This document shows, one piece after another, positions 23,851 to 32,310 of a stretch of DNA of 51,208 nucleotides. Origin of the DNA: Labilithrix sp. (GTDB lineage: Bacteria > Myxococcota_A > Polyangia > Polyangiales > Polyangiaceae); contig JAHBWD010000064.1 of NCBI GenBank assembly GCA_019637175.1, forward strand, positions 1-51,208. The letters run 5' to 3'. Each line of letters starts with the position of its first letter. The first letter of the stretch is position 1. Under the pieces are notes generated by a model. It had not been told where the DNA came from. It was given only the letters and a program-made list of their open reading frames with translations, and did no database searches. A program made the position numbers and the translations under genes.

Positions 23851-25689
23851 TCAGAACAGGAGCTTGGGGCAGTTCTCGCGCGGGCCGCTCGCGCGCCTCT
23901 CGTGCTCGGCGGCCTCGGCCTCGAGGTGGAGCATGCGCTCGAGATCGGCGAGGCGGTACCACGGGCACGAGCGGCGAGGCCCGTAGCGCTCGGCCTCTTC
24001 GCGCATCAACGTCACGCGATCGCGCCCCGCCGGCTCCCAGCCGCGCGCCCACGCGCTGATGTTCGGCTTGTGATCGCCGATCTCGTCGAGCGGCGGCGGC
24101 GTCATCGCCGGGTACATGCCCGCGGCGAACGCGACGGTCGCGAACGAGAGGCGGCCGATCATCGCGCGCCGGCCTTCACCGCACGAGCGATGGAAGAGGA
24201 CGAGGAGCGGCGCGAGCAGCATGCCGCCGGCGACGATGTACCAGAACGTGGTCGTCTTCCAGCCGAACCACTCGGCGATGTGATGAGGAACGAAGCCTCC
24301 CTGGATCGCGGGGAGCGCGAAGTAGGCGAAGGGCCGGAGCGCCGACTCCGGGAGCGTGTTGTAGACGATGCCGACGAGGCCGACGGAGACCACGCCGACG
24401 AGCGTGAGGCCGACGGCGATGCCCTGGAGCATCGCGCGCGTGCTCTTGCTCTTCTGCGCGAGCCACTCGAGCGCGCAGAGCGACGCGAACGCGAAGAACG
24501 GCGGCGCCGCGCCGAGGCGCCGAGGCCCGAGCGTCCAGCCCGCGCGCCACTCGATCGCGCCGCACGCGGCGAACCAGAGCGCGAACATCGCGACGAAGAG
24601 GACGAAGACCGACTTGCGTCGCGCGATCTTCGCGCGGAGCGAGCTGAACGTGGGCACGACGGCGAACGGGAGCGCGAGGAACGCGAGCCACATGTACGGG
24701 CTCATTCCGAAGAAGCCCGAGCCCGTCGGCAGCGAGAGGCCGAAGACGCTCTCCTTGCTCGGCATGATCATGCCGAAGATGCCGCGCTTGTGCTCTTCGG
24801 CCCAGATGGGGTTCTCGACGAAGAGGTGGCCCGGCGTGAGCGGGTTTCCGTACTGCTTGTATTGGAACCACGCGGTCAGCGCGATCGTCACCGCGCCGCC
24901 GAGCGCGACGCCGAAGAGGCGCGTCGGCCTCCAGAACACCGCGCACGCGAAGAGCGTCAGCACGACCGAGAGCGGCAGGCCGTGATACTCGAGCATCGTC
25001 GTCCAGCCCGCGCAGAGCCCGACGGCGAACGCGATCGCGAAGCGGCGCGCGCGCGCGTCGGCGTGGACGCGGAGCTCGCGCTCGGTGAGCGCGAACGCGA
25101 GGAACGACGACACGCCGAAGAGCGCGTGGCTCACGTTCATGAGCGCATAGCCGAGGTAGTTCGTGCCGATGCCCGCGGCGGCGACCGCGGAGAGCCGGAG
25201 CACGGGGTCGCGCGAGAAGTCGCGCAGGTAGCGCTCGAGCCAGGCGAGGAAGAGGAAGCAAGGCAGCGAGACGCTGAACAAGCGGATCACCCACGTCGAC
25301 ATCCGCAGCCAGTGAAGGCGCGTCTCGACCGACGAGGTCGTGCTCGGCTTCTCGATCCCCACGAGGGGCGCGACCTTCGTGAAGGCCCAGTAGGGTACGA
25401 CGCCCATGTACCCGTTGGCGGGGCCCTTGACGGAGTAGTTGTGGTGGACGCCGTCTTTGCCCTTCACGCGGGCCATGTCGTTCGTCCAGCCCTGCCGTGC
25501 GACGATCTCGTCGAGCTGGAACGTCCCGAAGTCGACGAGCGCCATCGTCATGAAGGTGCGCGTGTTCTCGTTCGGGTTGTTGGTCGCGGCGAAGTACGGA
25601 AAGATCGCGAGGAACGGCAGAGCGATCAAGAAGAGGAAGACGCGTACGAGCCGCCGCTCTCTCCGCTCGAGCCTCTTCCGGGCGATCAC
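23851..25689 (-). CDS. Large polytopic glycosyltransferase-like membrane protein (GT-C type)
   Basis: 612 residues from GTG 25689. Basic N-terminus (MIARKRLERRERRLVR), then a first helix at about 15-33. The first outer loop is polar and acidic (NENTRTFMTMALVDFGTFQLDE, GWTNDMARVKGKDGVHHNYS), as expected for the donor-binding loop of a GT-C enzyme. Ten or more further helices follow. The soluble C-terminal about 70 residues are charged (LEAEAAEHERRASGPRENC). I recall this N-terminal loop pattern from other myxobacterial membrane proteins, but none characterised. It is the first gene of a two-gene operon with the YfhO-like gene, and its promoter TAACGT sits 6 nt before the start. Confidence 0.8.
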   Translation of the reverse strand: MIARKRLERRERRLVRVFLFLIALPFLAIFPYFAATNNPNENTRTFMTMALVDFGTFQLDEIVARQGWTNDMARVKGKDGVHHNYSVKGPANGYMGVVPYWAFTKVAPLVGIEKPSTTSSVETRLHWLRMSTWVIRLFSVSLPCFLFLAWLERYLRDFSRDPVLRLSAVAAAGIGTNYLGYALMNVSHALFGVSSFLAFALTERELRVHADARARRFAIAFAVGLCAGWTTMLEYHGLPLSVVLTLFACAVFWRPTRLFGVALGGAVTIALTAWFQYKQYGNPLTPGHLFVENPIWAEEHKRGIFGMIMPSKESVFGLSLPTGSGFFGMSPYMWLAFLALPFAVVPTFSSLRAKIARRKSVFVLFVAMFALWFAACGAIEWRAGWTLGPRRLGAAPPFFAFASLCALEWLAQKSKSTRAMLQGIAVGLTLVGVVSVGLVGIVYNTLPESALRPFAYFALPAIQGGFVPHHIAEWFGWKTTTFWYIVAGGMLLAPLLVLFHRSCGEGRRAMIGRLSFATVAFAAGMYPAMTPPPLDEIGDHKPNISAWARGWEPAGRDRVTLMREEAERYGPRRSCPWYRLADLERMLHLEAEAAEHERRASGPRENCPKLLF

Positions 25690-25695
25690 GGCCGC

Positions 25696-25701
25696 ACGTT
25701 A
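25696..25701 (-). promoter_or_regulatory. -10-like hexamer TAACGT, leaderless position
   Basis: On the reverse strand TAACGT lies 6 nt before GTG 25689. It supports this GTG as the start and a leaderless transcript for the two-gene GT-C operon. Confidence 0.4.
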
Positions 25702-25751
25702 GCAGTTTCCAGCAGTTCCGGCCGCTTTCGCGCGACCGCCAGGGCGGCGGG

Positions 25752-27008
25752 CTAGGGCGGCGGGTAGCGCGCCTCGATCTCCGCGAGCACCTGCGCGGTG
25801 TCGTTGACGACGCGCTGCGAGATCATGGGGGTCGTGCCCAGATAGCCGAGCGCGCGCAGCGTCTGCGCGGCGTCGCGCGACTCGCCGCCCGCGATCGAGA
25901 GATCCCACTTCGACGTGTACCGGCCGGGTACGGAGAGCGGATCGAGGAACATCCCGCTCGCGCGCGCGTGCATGATCACCGTCGACGCGTGACAGCCGAC
26001 GCAGGCGACCGTCTCCGCCGAGTGCGTCATCGGGTTGTCGATCGCGGCGAGCGCGGCGAGATACGCGCGCTTCTGCGCGTCGGTCGCGCCGTCGAACGCG
26101 GCCTTCGAGAGGGCGCCGGCGAGGCCCGGCGGCGCGTCGGTCGCGGGCGTCACCTCGTACGCGGGATCGCCGTTGAGGATGACCGACTCGTCGGTCGCGT
26201 CCGAGCCGAAGATCTTCATGTCGACGAAGGCGCCGCTCTTCTTCTCGACGCCCCGGAAGGCCCACCGGATCTGCGAGAACACGATCGGCTGAGCGTTGAC
26301 CGTGAGTCGCACGATGCGCGACTCGCCGCCGTAGCGCTTCACGAACGCGCGCAGCTTGGTCGCGTAGGCCTCTCGCTCGGGAGAAGCCGGCGCCGCGAGC
26401 GCCGGGCTGACGCGCAAGGCGCCCCCGCGCGCCATCGTCGTGCTCTTCGCGAGATCGCGGAGCGAGGCAACGGCCACGGGGATCTCGGTGTTCGCAATCG
26501 TGTAGAATGCATGAAATCCGACGTCGGGGGCGATCACGCCCCGGGAGGCCTCCACGATCGGCTGGAAGACGAGGCGGAGCCGCCCGTCGTCGGCCGCGGG
26601 GCAAACGCCCGGCGCCGGCCGATCGCAGAGATCGAAGCGCACCGCCACGAGCTCGAGCTCGGCGTGGACGTCCGGCGGGAGGATCGCTTGATCGAACGTC
26701 GCGCTGCTCCCGGCCACGACGCGATCGAACAAGGCGCGAGGAACGAAGGGCATGCCGTCATCGGCGGCGTCGGTTCCCTTGACGAGCACCGGCGCGCCGA
26801 GCCTCGCCGGGAGCGGCGCGAGGATCGTCACGTCGTTCATGTCGAGCGGGTGGAACGGGCCCGCGTCACCCGCGTCGTGGGCGGCCGCGTCGGGGCTCGT
26901 GCCGCCGTCGCCGGGCTCGAGCGGCTCGATCGGCGAGGACGACGAGCCGCACGCCCCGCCGGAGGCGGCGACGAAGAGAGCTCCCAACACACCGAAGCGA
27001 GCCGACAT
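25752..27008 (-). CDS. Lipoprotein with a single c-type haem site
   Basis: 418 residues from ATG 27008, chosen for the strong ribosome site AAGGAGGG 5 nt upstream. The signal peptide MSARFGVLGALFVAASGGAC ends in lipobox GGAC (C20), followed by a Ser and Asp/Gly-rich linker. The long middle region is beta-rich and unlike any family I know. Near residues 333-339 is CVGCH, the haem c attachment motif, in the context HSAETVACVGCHAST. A methionine-containing stretch (HARASGM) follows and may supply the axial ligand. The protein therefore looks like a membrane-anchored monohaem cytochrome, or an enzyme with a cytochrome tail. No partner oxidase or maturation gene is nearby. Confidence 0.75.
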   Translation of the reverse strand: MSARFGVLGALFVAASGGACGSSSSPIEPLEPGDGGTSPDAAAHDAGDAGPFHPLDMNDVTILAPLPARLGAPVLVKGTDAADDGMPFVPRALFDRVVAGSSATFDQAILPPDVHAELELVAVRFDLCDRPAPGVCPAADDGRLRLVFQPIVEASRGVIAPDVGFHAFYTIANTEIPVAVASLRDLAKSTTMARGGALRVSPALAAPASPEREAYATKLRAFVKRYGGESRIVRLTVNAQPIVFSQIRWAFRGVEKKSGAFVDMKIFGSDATDESVILNGDPAYEVTPATDAPPGLAGALSKAAFDGATDAQKRAYLAALAAIDNPMTHSAETVACVGCHASTVIMHARASGMFLDPLSVPGRYTSKWDLSIAGGESRDAAQTLRALGYLGTTPMISQRVVNDTAQVLAEIEARYPPP

Positions 27009-27083
27009 TCGCCCTCCTTCGCGGCGATCTAGCATGTACCACGACCTCGGCCCGCGCGGTTCCGGCTAAGCTACGGATCGCCG

Positions 27084-28298
27084 ATGCCCCGCCCCGAGCT
27101 CTCGCTCGTCGTTCCCGTTCACGACGCGGAGGACGTCCTTCCGAAGCTCGACGAGCGCGTGCGCGAGATGCTCGATCGACACGGCCTCGACTGCGAGGTC
27201 GTCTTCGTCGACGACGGCTCGCGCGATCGATCGCTCGAGATGCTGCGCGGCTACGTCGCGCGCGAGGGCCGCTATCGCGCGATCGCGCTGACGCGGCGGT
27301 TCGGCGCCGATCGCGCCGTCACGTGCGGCGTCGACGCCGCGCGAGGCAAGGCCGTGATCGTGATGGACGAGCTCGGCGATCCGCCCGACGTCCTCCTCGA
27401 TCTCGTCGCGAAGTGGCGCGAGGGCTTCGACGTCGTCTACGCGCGGCGCCGGCGCGTCGTGCCGGCGCCGCTCCTCGAGCGCGCGATCAAGAGGCTCTTC
27501 CGCGCGACGAGCTCGCTCGACGTCGCGTTCGACGACGGCAGCTTCTTCTTGATGAGCCGCCGCGCGGTCAGGGCGACGCGACGCCTGCGCGAGACCCACC
27601 GCTGGGTCCGCGGCGTCGTCGCGTGGGTAGGGCTCCGCCAGGAGACGATCGACTACGACGCGCGCGCGCCCAAGAGATCGCTGCGCGAGACGCTCGGCGC
27701 CGCGTTCGACGCGCTCGCGTCGTCGAGCGTCGTGCCTCTTCGCCTCGGGATCCACCTCGGTCTCTTCTTCGGGCTGTGCAGCGTGCTCTTCGTGCTCGCG
27801 GCGCTCGTCACCTCGATCGCCGGCGGCGTCGTGCCTTCGTGGGCCAGCACGTTCGCGCTCGTCATGTTCATGTCGAGCGTGCAGCTCCTCGTCGTGGGCT
27901 TGCTCGGCGAGTACGTCGGGCGCGCGTACGAGCAGGCGAAGGGCCGGCCGATCTACATCGTCGCCGAGCGGCTCGGCTACGCCGCGCGCCGTCGACTCAC
28001 CACGGAAGACTTCGGATCGGTCGGCGAGGTCGCGCGCAAGACCGATCGGCCCGCGGCGGGGGCGCCGCCTCCTCCCGCGGCGCCCGCCGCGCCCGCGCCG
28101 TCCGTTCCGCCGCCGCTCCCTGCGCGCGCTTCCGCGCGTCCGCCGATCCCGTCGCCGCCGCGCGTGCCCACGATCGAGCCTTCGTCGTCTTCGTCGTCTT
28201 CGTCGTCGAAGCCTCCGCCGGTCGATCCGGCTTCGTCGAAGCCGAAGCCGGTCGCCACCAAGCCTCCGCCGCCCCTGCCGTCGGCTTCGAAGAAGTGA
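27084..28298 (+). CDS. Family-2 glycosyltransferase (DPM/ArnC-like) with altered DXD and Pro/Ser tail
   Basis: 404 residues from ATG 27084. The GT-A domain spans about 1-215: ELSLVVPVHDAEDVLP, FVDDGSRDRSLEML and RRFGADRAV. Two membrane helices at about 228-252 and 258-280 and the end LLGEYVGRAYEQAKGRPIYI are those of polyprenyl-phosphate sugar transferases such as ArnC or GtrB. The metal-binding motif, normally DADLQDPPE, reads DELGDPPD (D95 to D99), so the DXD is changed. The C-terminal about 95 residues are a low-complexity Pro/Ala/Ser/Lys tail with nine serines in a row. The gene converges with the GT-C gene at 28303, with a 4-bp gap. Confidence 0.85.
   Translation: MPRPELSLVVPVHDAEDVLPKLDERVREMLDRHGLDCEVVFVDDGSRDRSLEMLRGYVAREGRYRAIALTRRFGADRAVTCGVDAARGKAVIVMDELGDPPDVLLDLVAKWREGFDVVYARRRRVVPAPLLERAIKRLFRATSSLDVAFDDGSFFLMSRRAVRATRRLRETHRWVRGVVAWVGLRQETIDYDARAPKRSLRETLGAAFDALASSSVVPLRLGIHLGLFFGLCSVLFVLAALVTSIAGGVVPSWASTFALVMFMSSVQLLVVGLLGEYVGRAYEQAKGRPIYIVAERLGYAARRRLTTEDFGSVGEVARKTDRPAAGAPPPPAAPAAPAPSVPPPLPARASARPPIPSPPRVPTIEPSSSSSSSSSKPPPVDPASSKPKPVATKPPPPLPSASKK
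28180..28206 (+). repeat. Three perfect 9-bp repeats (CTTCGTCGT)
   Basis: Three tandem copies of CTTCGTCGT lie inside the tail of the glycosyltransferase and encode poly-serine. As a multiple of three, changes in copy number would alter tail length without shifting the frame. Confidence 0.85.
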
Positions 28299-28302
28299 TC
28301 GC

Positions 28303-30285
28303 TCAGCGACCGAGCTGGCGCTTCTTGCGCCAGACCGAGCCGTAGCCCTCGGCCTCGAGCGTGCCCACGATCTCCCAGCCGGATTCGGCCTTGCCGAGCT
28401 GCTGCGCGAGCGTCGTGCCGCTCCGTGTGTAGACCCACCTCGCGCCGGCGCGGCTCGCTTCGGCGAGCGGATCGCTCGACGAGAGCCACACGACCTCGTT
28501 CGAGTAATCGTTGTTCCAGAGCAGCGCGAGAAAATCGATCGAATCGAAGGCGACGACGTCGCCGCTCTTCACCTCGCGCTCGCGCGCCATGCCCGCCTCG
28601 AGCATGACGGGAGAGATGAGCATGCGCGGCGTCTCCACCGTGCCGATGTCGCTGATCTCGCGCTTCGGGTACGGCGTCTTCATCCACTGCACGACGTGCA
28701 CGGGCGGGTAGACGCACATCCACGGCGCCTTCCGCGGCGCCCAGTAGATCATCAAGATCGATCCGACCTGCGCGATCAGCGCGGCGCCGATCGCGAGGCG
28801 CGCGCCGCGCGTGCGTGAAGAGAGCCAGCAGATGCACGCGACGAGCATGCCGAGCGACGCCATGTGGTAGCGCGCGATGTGGAGCGCGGGCGACAGAAAG
28901 AGCGACATGCCGCCGACGATCGCGAGCATGAGCGCGCTGCCTGCGGTCGCCTCGTCGGGGCCGTAGCGCTTCGGCCCGAGCATCACCGACAGCGAGCTCG
29001 CGAGCCATCGGAGGATCAGCACGGCGATCGAGAGGGCCGCGAGCGGCAGCACGACCCACGAGAGCGCGAAGCCCCAGTCGTCGATCTGCCACGTGTGGTG
29101 CGTGCCCGTCGCCGTGTACGGGCGGCCGAGCATCTTCTCGTAGAAGACGAAGAACGGCTCGTTGAAGTTGATCCCGACACGCGCGGCGTTGGGATCGACC
29201 GCGATCGCGCCCTTCCAGTGGATGCCGAGCTTCGCGTTTTCGTACGCGATCATCGGCCAGAGGGGATTCTTGAAGTAGATCCAGTTGCGGAGGTAGGTGA
29301 CGCCCTGCATCCCGACGAGCGACGACGTTCCGAGCGCGACGAGGCCGAGCGTCGCGAGCCCGCCGTTCTCGCGAAAGCGCCGTACGAGGCGCACGAGGAG
29401 GAAGAACGAGAGGAGCCCTACGGGCACGATCGACCAGATCTTCGCCCCCACAGCGAGCGTGAGCGCGAGGATCGCGTAGAGCGCGTTCTTGCGGTCGAGC
29501 ACGGGGTGCGTGACCCAGTACGCCGCCGCGAGGAGCAGCGCGGCGCTCTGGGGATCGACCATCGTGCTCTGCACGAGCCGCAGGTATCCCGGCACCAGCA
29601 CGATGGCAGACGCCCAAGCGATCCCCGTGAGCACGTCTTTCGTGTAGCGGCGCGCGAGCGCGAACATGCTCGCCGCGAAGAGCGGCATGAAGACGATGTT
29701 CGCGACGTCGACGACCTGCCGGCCCGCCCAGATCGCGAACCAGACCTGCGTCATCTCGCACAGCCTCTGCACGCCGTTGATGACCTGGAGCATCGGCGGC
29801 AAGGGCACCGGCGCGAAGCCGTGGTTCTGGATCGTGAAGCCGACGAGCGGCTCGTGGTACCAGAGCGCGTCCCAGTCACGCCACGCCGGCGCGAGGTACG
29901 CGCAGAGGAGCATGTAGGGGAACGCGAGCGTCGCCGCGACCGCGCCGATCATCGTGAGCGAGCGGCGCTGCCACGTTCGCCAGATCCCCTCGAGCGGCAG
30001 GAGCATCAGCTTCAGCGATCGCTTCGCCGTGTCGCGCAGCGTGCGCAGGCCGTCGTTGCGCCGCGCGTGCACGAAGACGACGAGGCCGCACATCACGACG
30101 ACGAAGAGCCCGAGCGTGACGCGCGTGAGCGCGCCCACGAGCCCGAGGCCGTAGATCGGCAAGAGGATGAGCCCGTTGAAGACGAGGCTCGCTGCGATGA
30201 CGGTCTCCGCGCGGCTCTTGAAGTTGCTCGCGATCGCGACCGACGCGAAGAGCACGAGCAATGTCAGCGGGACGAGCAGACCCAT
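28303..30285 (-). CDS. Large polytopic membrane protein (GT-C type)
   Basis: 660 residues from ATG 30285. Twelve or more hydrophobic helices begin at residue 2 (MGLLVPLTLLVLFASVAIA). The outer loop after helix five has AWRDWDALWYHEPLVGFTIQNHG, with the aspartates and histidine typical of the donor site in GT-C glycosyltransferases. A second aromatic outer loop (LRNWIYFKNPLWPMIAYENAKLG) is a segment I associate with Wzy/GT39-like enzymes. The C-terminal about 100 residues are soluble and end EGYGSVWRKKRQLGR. It would act on lipid-linked sugars at the outer face of the inner membrane. It is monocistronic between a convergent GT2 and a divergent lipoprotein gene. Confidence 0.78.
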   Translation of the reverse strand: MGLLVPLTLLVLFASVAIASNFKSRAETVIAASLVFNGLILLPIYGLGLVGALTRVTLGLFVVVMCGLVVFVHARRNDGLRTLRDTAKRSLKLMLLPLEGIWRTWQRRSLTMIGAVAATLAFPYMLLCAYLAPAWRDWDALWYHEPLVGFTIQNHGFAPVPLPPMLQVINGVQRLCEMTQVWFAIWAGRQVVDVANIVFMPLFAASMFALARRYTKDVLTGIAWASAIVLVPGYLRLVQSTMVDPQSAALLLAAAYWVTHPVLDRKNALYAILALTLAVGAKIWSIVPVGLLSFFLLVRLVRRFRENGGLATLGLVALGTSSLVGMQGVTYLRNWIYFKNPLWPMIAYENAKLGIHWKGAIAVDPNAARVGINFNEPFFVFYEKMLGRPYTATGTHHTWQIDDWGFALSWVVLPLAALSIAVLILRWLASSLSVMLGPKRYGPDEATAGSALMLAIVGGMSLFLSPALHIARYHMASLGMLVACICWLSSRTRGARLAIGAALIAQVGSILMIYWAPRKAPWMCVYPPVHVVQWMKTPYPKREISDIGTVETPRMLISPVMLEAGMAREREVKSGDVVAFDSIDFLALLWNNDYSNEVVWLSSSDPLAEASRAGARWVYTRSGTTLAQQLGKAESGWEIVGTLEAEGYGSVWRKKRQLGR

Positions 30286-30344
30286 CGGGCGGCGCGCAGA
30301 GTAGCGGAAAACGTGGGGAATGCGCGACCCGCGCGCGGTCCTGG

Positions 30345-30350
30345 TAGACT
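30345..30350 (+). promoter_or_regulatory. -10-like hexamer TAGACT, near-leaderless position
   Basis: TAGACT lies 9 nt before ATG 30360, so the expected transcript begins within about three bases of the start codon. No ribosome site is seen. Confidence 0.4.
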
Positions 30351-30359
30351 CGGTCGGGC

Positions 30360-31373
30360 ATGGTCGCCCGCCTCGCTGCCTCGGCCGTCGCTGCGCTCTC
30401 GCTGCTGGTCGCGTGCTCTCCGTTCAAGGACGGCGCGGATCCATCCTCGCCCGACGCCGCTGACGTCGACGGCGCCGCCGACGCCGGCGTGCCCGACGCC
30501 GAGCCCGACGGCTCCGGACCGGAGGCGGATCCGCTGGTTCCTCCGGTCACGACTCCACGCGCGCGCGCGTGCGAGCCGGGCAAGGTGTTTCAACAGATCG
30601 AGCCGGTGACGTTCGAGGGCAATCTCAACGTCGAATCGGCGCGTTTCACTACGGATCGGTCACATGGCTATCTCGCGGCGTATCCACCCGGCGGAAGCTC
30701 GCTCGATACCGAGATCTACGGCGTGCTGCGCCAGCCGCCTTCCGTCACGCATTACGCCGCCAAGCTGTTCAACGCCTTGGCGGCTCCCGGCGTGTTCGAC
30801 AGCCACCCCGCGGTCTCTCGCGACGGCCTTCGCATGGTCTTCATGTCGAAGCGCACGGGCGTGCTCGCGTTGCTCCCGGCGGTGCGCGCGCCGACGGGCA
30901 ACTTCGTCGTCGGCGCGCCGCTCGAGCGCCCGCCGACCGCGAACCTGATGGGCGAGCCGTACCTCCTCGACACCGACGTGCTCTACTTCGCCGCGGCCGC
31001 CGGCGGAAGTGAGTGGAACCTGTACCGTGCGTCGGGCGGTCCTCCGAAGTACGGGACGGACGCTGCGCTGCCCTTGGCCATCAACGACAGCGTCGCGGCA
31101 GACAACGCCCCCGTCGTGACCGCCGACGAGCTCGAGATCTTCTTCGCTTCGAATCGCGCCGACGCGAACGCGAAGGGGGGCCTCGACATCTGGTCTGCGT
31201 CGAGGTTGCCGGCCGCGCCCGTCAATCAATTCGCTGGGGCAAGCCTCATCGAGCTCGTGAGCACGCCGGGCATCGACTTCCCCGTGTGGGTCTCTCACGA
31301 CGCGTGCGATCTCTACTTCGTGCGCAAGGCGAGCCCGACCGAGGGCGGCAGGCTGTTCATCGCGCACCGGTAG
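30360..31373 (+). CDS. Lipoprotein with PD40/TolB-like beta-propeller repeats
   Basis: 337 residues from ATG 30360. The signal peptide MVARLAASAVAALSLLVAC ends in lipobox LVAC (C19). An Asp/Ala/Pro linker follows (DAADVDGAADAGVPDAEPDG). From about residue 75 come repeated strands of the PD40 type: SHPAVSRDGLRMVFMSKRTG, APVVTADELEIFFASNRAD, GGLDIWSASR and FPVWVSHDACDLYFVRKASP. These match the S-x-DG-x-x-hydrophobic-Phe-x-S pattern of TolB-like propellers. Two cysteines, near 68 and in HDACDLYF, may pair. The protein is probably exposed on the cell surface. It converges with the GT2 at 31381 with 7 bp between. No specific function can be assigned. Confidence 0.8.
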   Translation: MVARLAASAVAALSLLVACSPFKDGADPSSPDAADVDGAADAGVPDAEPDGSGPEADPLVPPVTTPRARACEPGKVFQQIEPVTFEGNLNVESARFTTDRSHGYLAAYPPGGSSLDTEIYGVLRQPPSVTHYAAKLFNALAAPGVFDSHPAVSRDGLRMVFMSKRTGVLALLPAVRAPTGNFVVGAPLERPPTANLMGEPYLLDTDVLYFAAAAGGSEWNLYRASGGPPKYGTDAALPLAINDSVAADNAPVVTADELEIFFASNRADANAKGGLDIWSASRLPAAPVNQFAGASLIELVSTPGIDFPVWVSHDACDLYFVRKASPTEGGRLFIAHR

Positions 31374-31380
31374 CGCGCGA

Positions 31381-32214
31381 TCACTTCGGTAGCTTCTTCA
31401 CCTTCGGGCTCGTCTGCTGCATGCGCGCCGCGGCGAGGGGCAGCGTCGCGCCGAGCGTCGGCACCGACAGCGCGAGGAGCGCGAGGCCGAGGCGATCCGG
31501 CCCGACGATCGCGCGCCGCGCGACCATGCCCGACACCGTCTTGATCGTGCGCGGGATCTGCTTCTTGTAGACGATCTTCGACACCTCTTCGCCGTAGCGC
31601 GAAGGGCTCGGGATGAGCGCGAAGGTGGCGCGGAGGCGGCGGAACTCCGCCATCATCGTGTTCTCGAGATCGTAGCCGTCGGCGACGTCGTCGAGGCTCA
31701 TCTGCCGCATCGTGCTCGTGCGCGCGAGGAAGTATCCGTGGAGCACGTCGCTCATGCCCCAGTATCCGAGCGCGAGCTGCATCACGAAGGAGACGCCGCG
31801 GTTGCCCCACTTGCGGAAGGGCGGCATCTGGTAGAGCGACTCGGGGTGCATGAAGCGCGACCCCTTCGCGACGTCGATCTCCGGCATCTGCTCGAGGATC
31901 TCGCGAAAGCGCGGGATGAGCCGCGGATCGAACTGGTCGTCGGAGGCGAGCACGCCCATCGCGTCGACGTCGCTCTGCTCGAGCAACCAGCGAAAGCCGT
32001 TCTTCACCGCGCCGCCGATCCCGGTGTTGGCCTGGTGGATGACGTGGATCTTGCCTTCGTGCTCGCGCGCGAGGTCGTCGGCGATCTCGCCGGTGCGATC
32101 GGTGCTGCCGTCGTCGACGATGACGAGGCGCTCGATCAGGTGGATGTTCGCCTCGACCGTGCGGCGGAGCAGCTTCTCCTCGTTGAGGGCAGGGCTGACG
32201 AACGCGATCCGCAT
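31381..32214 (-). CDS. Family-2 glycosyltransferase
   Basis: 277 residues from ATG 32214. GT-A fold: RIAFVSPALNEEKLL, LVIVDDGSTDRTGEIA, GGAVKNGFRWLLEQ, then ASDDQFDP in place of the usual DADxQ. The acceptor region has GSRFMHPESLYQMPPFRKWGN and HGYFLARTS. A weakly hydrophobic segment at about 240-262 could touch the membrane, and a Lys-rich tail ends the protein. It resembles polyprenyl-phosphate mannosyl or glucosyl transferases that supply GT-C enzymes with donors. The divergent gap to the hydrolase carries a 7-bp inverted repeat. On the reverse strand TAGCTT lies about 15 nt before the start. Confidence 0.87.
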   Translation of the reverse strand: MRIAFVSPALNEEKLLRRTVEANIHLIERLVIVDDGSTDRTGEIADDLAREHEGKIHVIHQANTGIGGAVKNGFRWLLEQSDVDAMGVLASDDQFDPRLIPRFREILEQMPEIDVAKGSRFMHPESLYQMPPFRKWGNRGVSFVMQLALGYWGMSDVLHGYFLARTSTMRQMSLDDVADGYDLENTMMAEFRRLRATFALIPSPSRYGEEVSKIVYKKQIPRTIKTVSGMVARRAIVGPDRLGLALLALSVPTLGATLPLAAARMQQTSPKVKKLPK

Positions 32215-32251
32215 CGGCGACGCGGCGAGAAGCTAGCACGAACACGAGCCA

Positions 32252-32280
32252 TTTCGGCGCGCTGACGACCTCGGCCGAAA
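32252..32280. repeat. Inverted repeat TTTCGGC...GCCGAAA in a divergent promoter region
   Basis: Perfect 7-bp arms (32252-32258 and 32274-32280) with a 15-bp spacer lie between the divergent GT2 and hydrolase genes. It could be an operator for both or a weak hairpin; no T-run follows. Confidence 0.35.
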
Positions 32281-32310
32281 ACGGAACGGTCCCTGCCTCT
32301 CCGAGGGGGC

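Noticed and set aside
28180..28206. Short tandem repeats as a CRISPR or regulatory array
   Set aside because: They are in frame within a coding region and encode poly-serine; there are no spacers.
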